Part shown: one piece after another, positions 7,608-10,139 of the stretch
Numbering within the stretch: the stretch's first letter is position 1
Layout: the number at the start of each line of letters is the position of its first letter
Notes under the pieces: generated by a model
Told to the model about the DNA's origin: nothing
Database searches by the model: none
What the model saw: only the letters and a program-made list of their open reading frames with translations
Assembly (NCBI GenBank): GCA_021813195.1
Contig: JAKALI010000096.1
Coordinates: 1 to 10,139, forward strand
Length of the DNA stretch: 10,139 nucleotides
From: Pseudomonadota bacterium
Lineage (GTDB): Bacteria; Pseudomonadota; Alphaproteobacteria; Rhizobiales; Hyphomicrobiaceae
Reading direction: 5' to 3'
Position numbers and translations under genes: made by a program

Positions 7608-8769
7608 GACCTTGAGTCCCGCACCGGCGGCCGTGATCAATGCTCCGATCGCGCTGATCGATCTCAAGGCGCAGCAGGCGCGGATCCGAGGCAGGATCGA
7701 TCGGGCGATCGCCGATGTCCTCGACTCCGGCGCCTACATCATGGGGCCGCAGGTCGGCAAGCTCGAGCGTGACCTCGCCGCATTCTGTGGGGCGCGCCAC
7801 GCCATCGCCTGCTCGAGCGGGACCGATGCGCTGCTTATCGCGCTGATGGCGCGCGGGATCGGCCGGGGCGACGCGGTGATCTGCCCGGCCTTCACCTACA
7901 CGGCGACACCGGAGGTGATTGCGCTCCTGGGCGCGACCGCAATCTTCACCGATGTGCGGGAGGACACGTTCAATCTCGATCCCGAGCGGCTGGAAGGGGC
8001 AATCGCGACGGCCAAGGCGCGCGCGCTCGTGCCCAAGGCGATCATGCCGGTCGACCTCTTCGGCCAGCCCGCCGACTACGATCGGATCCTCCCGTTCGCA
8101 GACAAGCACGGCCTGTTCGTGCTTTGCGACGCCGCACAAGGGTTCGGCGGCCGCACCGCGGCAAAGGCCGTCGGTCAGTTCGGACATGTTACCGCCACGA
8201 GTTTCTTCCCGGCCAAGCCGCTCGGCTGCTACGGCGACGGCGGGGCAATCTTTACCGATGACGATGCGCTCGCAGGCGTGATGCGCTCGATCCTGCTGCA
8301 TGGCAAGGGCGACGACAAATACGACATCGTCCGCGTGGGCATCAACGGCCGGCTCGATACCCTGCAGGCGGCGATTCTCATCGAGAAGCTCGCCATATTC
8401 GCGAGCGAGATCGAGCAGCGGAGCGTCGTCGCGGCACGCTATCACGAGGCGTTCGCCGGGCGCATCGCGACCCCGGTCGTGGTTCCGGGCAATACCAGCG
8501 TGTGGGCGCAGTACACCTTGCGCCTGCCCGCCGGCCGGCGCGCCGCCATCGCCAAGGCGCTGGCGGCGGATGGCATTCCGACCGCGGTCTACTACCCGCG
8601 TCCGCTGCATCACCAGCCGGCCTACCGGGACCATGTGGTACCCCCCGGCGGGCTGCCGGTGTCCGAGCGCCTTAGCGGCGAAGTCTTGAGCCTTCCCATG
8701 CACCCCTATCTCGAGCCGGCCCAGCAGGACAGCGTGATCGAGGCCATGTTGAGGGCGACAAGCGCCTGA
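7585..8769 (+). CDS. wbpE: UDP-3-oxo-GlcNAc-uronate aminotransferase
   Basis: This PLP-dependent DegT/DnrJ/EryC1/StrS family aminotransferase, 394 residues, converts the 3-oxo sugar made by WbpB to the 3-amino sugar with glutamate as donor. Visible signatures are [13 protein letters not shown] near the N-terminus, [14 protein letters not shown] (48-61), [13 protein letters not shown] (75-87), [10 protein letters not shown] (101-110), DAAQGFGG (182-189) with the PLP-contacting Asp and Gln, and [15 protein letters not shown] with the Schiff-base Lys at 211. [12 protein letters not shown] and a C-terminal [16 protein letters not shown] complete the pattern. The start is ATG 7585, seven bases after GGAG (7574-7577); the adjacent ATG 7582 is possible. 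It overlaps wbpD and closes the wbpA-B-D-E set. Since WbpB needs 2-oxoglutarate and WbpE makes it from glutamate, the two reactions are coupled in characterised systems. Confidence 0.92.
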   Translation: MAASSPSKTLSPAPAAVINAPIALIDLKAQQARIRGRIDRAIADVLDSGAYIMGPQVGKLERDLAAFCGARHAIACSSGTDALLIALMARGIGRGDAVICPAFTYTATPEVIALLGATAIFTDVREDTFNLDPERLEGAIATAKARALVPKAIMPVDLFGQPADYDRILPFADKHGLFVLCDAAQGFGGRTAAKAVGQFGHVTATSFFPAKPLGCYGDGGAIFTDDDALAGVMRSILLHGKGDDKYDIVRVGINGRLDTLQAAILIEKLAIFASEIEQRSVVAARYHEAFAGRIATPVVVPGNTSVWAQYTLRLPAGRRAAIAKALAADGIPTAVYYPRPLHHQPAYRDHVVPPGGLPVSERLSGEVLSLPMHPYLEPAQQDSVIEAMLRATSA

Positions 8770-8944
8770 GCGGGCGGCTGCGGCAGCGGCAGCGAGTGGG
8801 GCGTTCGCTCGGAGCTGGAGTCGGTGACCCCGAGAGCGTTCGAATTGTCGGATCGAGCTGCTACGGTGCGCATCCCTCACGCCGCGTGCATGCAAACAGC
8901 ACCACAGGACGCCTCGCAGTCGTCTGAAGCGGAACCGAACCAAC
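8770..8944. other. Intergenic gap between wbpE and the asparagine synthase gene
   Basis: These 175 bases show no gene. A GC-rich run GCGGCTGCGGCAGCGGCAGC begins at 8775, but it forms no usable stem-loop with a T-run, so I see no terminator. A promoter for the downstream gene may lie here, though I cannot point to one. Confidence 0.4.
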
Positions 8945-10139
8945 ATGTGTGGCATTGCCGGCCTCGTTTCGCTTATGGGGAACCCAATCAAGGGTGCCGA
9001 GCGGCGGCTGTCGGCAATGAGCAGGCTTGTTGCCCATCGTGGTCCCGACGGCCATGGCTCCTGGACGAATGAAAGCCGTTCATGCGGGCTCGCGCATCGC
9101 CGTCTCGCGATCATCGATCTGACACCTGGAGGTCACCAGCCGATGATCGGGCCGAACGGCGCGGTCATCACCTATAACGGTGAGATCTACAATCACATCG
9201 AGCTGCGTGAGCAGCTCGCCGCAGGCTGGACGTTCAAGTCGAATTCGGACACCGAGGTGATACTCGCGGCCTTCGACAAGTGGGGCCCCGATTGTCTCAC
9301 CCATTTGCGGGGCATGTTCGCGTTCGCCATATGGGACGGCGACAGGCTGTTCGCCGCGCGCGATCGATTCGGCATCAAGCCCTTCTATTTCACGACGATC
9401 GATGGCGTGTTCTATTTCGCGTCCGAGATCAAGGCGCTGTTGCCAGTCCTGCCCGAGATTGCGACGGATCCCGATGCGCTGGCGGAATACCTGACATTTC
9501 AGTACGCGATCGGTGATCGCAGCCTCTTCAAGTACGTCCATCAATTGCTACCGGGGCACAGGTTGTCGGTTGCTGGCGGGAAGGTTGATGTTTCCCGCTA
9601 CTGGGACGTACGCTACGACATCGACTGGGATCACCGTGCCGGCTGGTTCGGCGACAAGATGCGGGGATTGCTGGAGGATTCTGTCCGGCTTCATCTGCGC
9701 TCGGACGTGCCAGTCGGAGCCTACATTTCGGGGGGAATCGATTCGAGCTTGATCGGCATTCTTGCTTCCCGCGAACCGGCCTCCGGCCGCATCGGGTTTC
9801 ACGGAAAGTTCACCGAATATCCGGGCTACGACGAAAGCCGCTACGCGCGCGCGGCGTGTCGCCTCGGCGGCATCGCGTTGCACGAGGCGGAAATCGCGGC
9901 GGCAGATTTCCGCGACAATATCGACAAGGTGATCTACGCCCTAGATCATCCGGTGGCCGGACCCGGCTCGTTCCCACAATACATGGTCTCGAAACTCGCG
10001 GCCGGGCATGTAAAGGTCGTGCTCGGCGGGCAGGGCGGCGATGAAATCTTCGGCGGCTATGCGCGCTATCTCATTGCTTATCTCGAGCAGTCTCTGAAGG
10101 CCGCAATCGACGGAACCTATCGCAATGGCAATTTCGTCG
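8945..10139 (+). CDS. Asparagine synthase family (glutamine-hydrolysing) amidotransferase, 3' end outside window
   Basis: This is an AsnB-type enzyme, 398 residues visible and still open at the window end; full-length members run to about 600 or more. The N-terminus starts MCGIAGL, so Cys2 is available as the glutaminase nucleophile after Met removal. The class II glutamine amidotransferase domain shows HRGPDGHG (31-38), HRRLAIIDL (51-59), TYNGEIYNH (76-84) and FGIKPFYF (142-149). The synthetase domain has the ATP-binding PP-loop SGGIDSS (262-268) and GGQGGDEIFGGY (361-372), so both active sites look intact. It could make asparagine, but AsnB paralogues are common in surface-polysaccharide loci. 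Next to a uronic-acid pathway it may amidate the C6 carboxyl of the diacetamido-uronic acid; that is inference. The Shine-Dalgarno is weak. ATG 8945 is fixed by the required N-terminal MCGI. Confidence 0.88.
   Translation, partial: MCGIAGLVSLMGNPIKGAERRLSAMSRLVAHRGPDGHGSWTNESRSCGLAHRRLAIIDLTPGGHQPMIGPNGAVITYNGEIYNHIELREQLAAGWTFKSNSDTEVILAAFDKWGPDCLTHLRGMFAFAIWDGDRLFAARDRFGIKPFYFTTIDGVFYFASEIKALLPVLPEIATDPDALAEYLTFQYAIGDRSLFKYVHQLLPGHRLSVAGGKVDVSRYWDVRYDIDWDHRAGWFGDKMRGLLEDSVRLHLRSDVPVGAYISGGIDSSLIGILASREPASGRIGFHGKFTEYPGYDESRYARAACRLGGIALHEAEIAAADFRDNIDKVIYALDHPVAGPGSFPQYMVSKLAAGHVKVVLGGQGGDEIFGGYARYLIAYLEQSLKAAIDGTYRNGNFV

Noticed and set aside
8777..8787. GCTGC-G-GCAGC palindrome after wbpE as a terminator
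   Set aside because: The one-base centre cannot form a normal loop and no T-run follows.
7594..9114. 506-codon open frame on the - strand behind wbpE
   Set aside because: It lies antisense to wbpE, whose motifs are unmistakable. The translation has no family pattern, and such frames are expected in GC-rich coding DNA.

Overview
The window is GC-rich, and long open antisense frames lie behind almost every gene. This base composition, the gene families and the densely coupled genes suggest a proteobacterium, most likely an alphaproteobacterium. No rRNA, tRNA or housekeeping marker is present to confirm this. All intact genes lie on the + strand.

Left part (1-2320): a phage-derived or mobile recombination module. 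It begins with the C-terminal part of a Gp157-like protein. This overlaps by one base (TGATG) a two-part protein with an N-terminal Rad52/Rad22-type strand-annealing domain and a C-terminal HNH-like zinc-binding domain. A small conserved protein of unknown function follows. No integrase, transposase or structural phage gene is visible.

Junction (about 2321-2805): on the - strand lies the N-terminal stub of a UDP-glucuronate epimerase-type SDR gene. It still has a strong ribosome binding site, but one glycine of its NAD-binding motif is lost and the sequence runs out after about 70 codons, just before the recombination module. It is probably a broken relic of the polysaccharide locus, and it marks the likely boundary between the two regions.

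Right part (2806-10139): first a D-2-hydroxyglutarate dehydrogenase-like FAD enzyme, then a gene-free stretch of 401 bases, then four closely packed genes that I recognise as wbpA, wbpB, wbpD and wbpE. Together these encode the route from UDP-GlcNAc to UDP-2,3-diacetamido-2,3-dideoxy-glucuronic acid, a precursor of O-antigen or other surface polysaccharide: 6-oxidation (WbpA), 3-oxidation (WbpB), transamination (WbpE) and N-acetylation (WbpD). The order B-D-E matches the Bordetella wlbA-B-C order. A glutamine-dependent asparagine synthase family gene starts 175 bases later and is cut by the window end. In surface-sugar loci such enzymes may amidate uronic acids.

The most interesting functional link is an inference. 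WbpB-type enzymes are known to regenerate their NAD+ by reducing 2-oxoglutarate to 2-hydroxyglutarate, and a 2-hydroxyglutarate dehydrogenase-like gene sits just upstream. It could return the by-product to 2-oxoglutarate.
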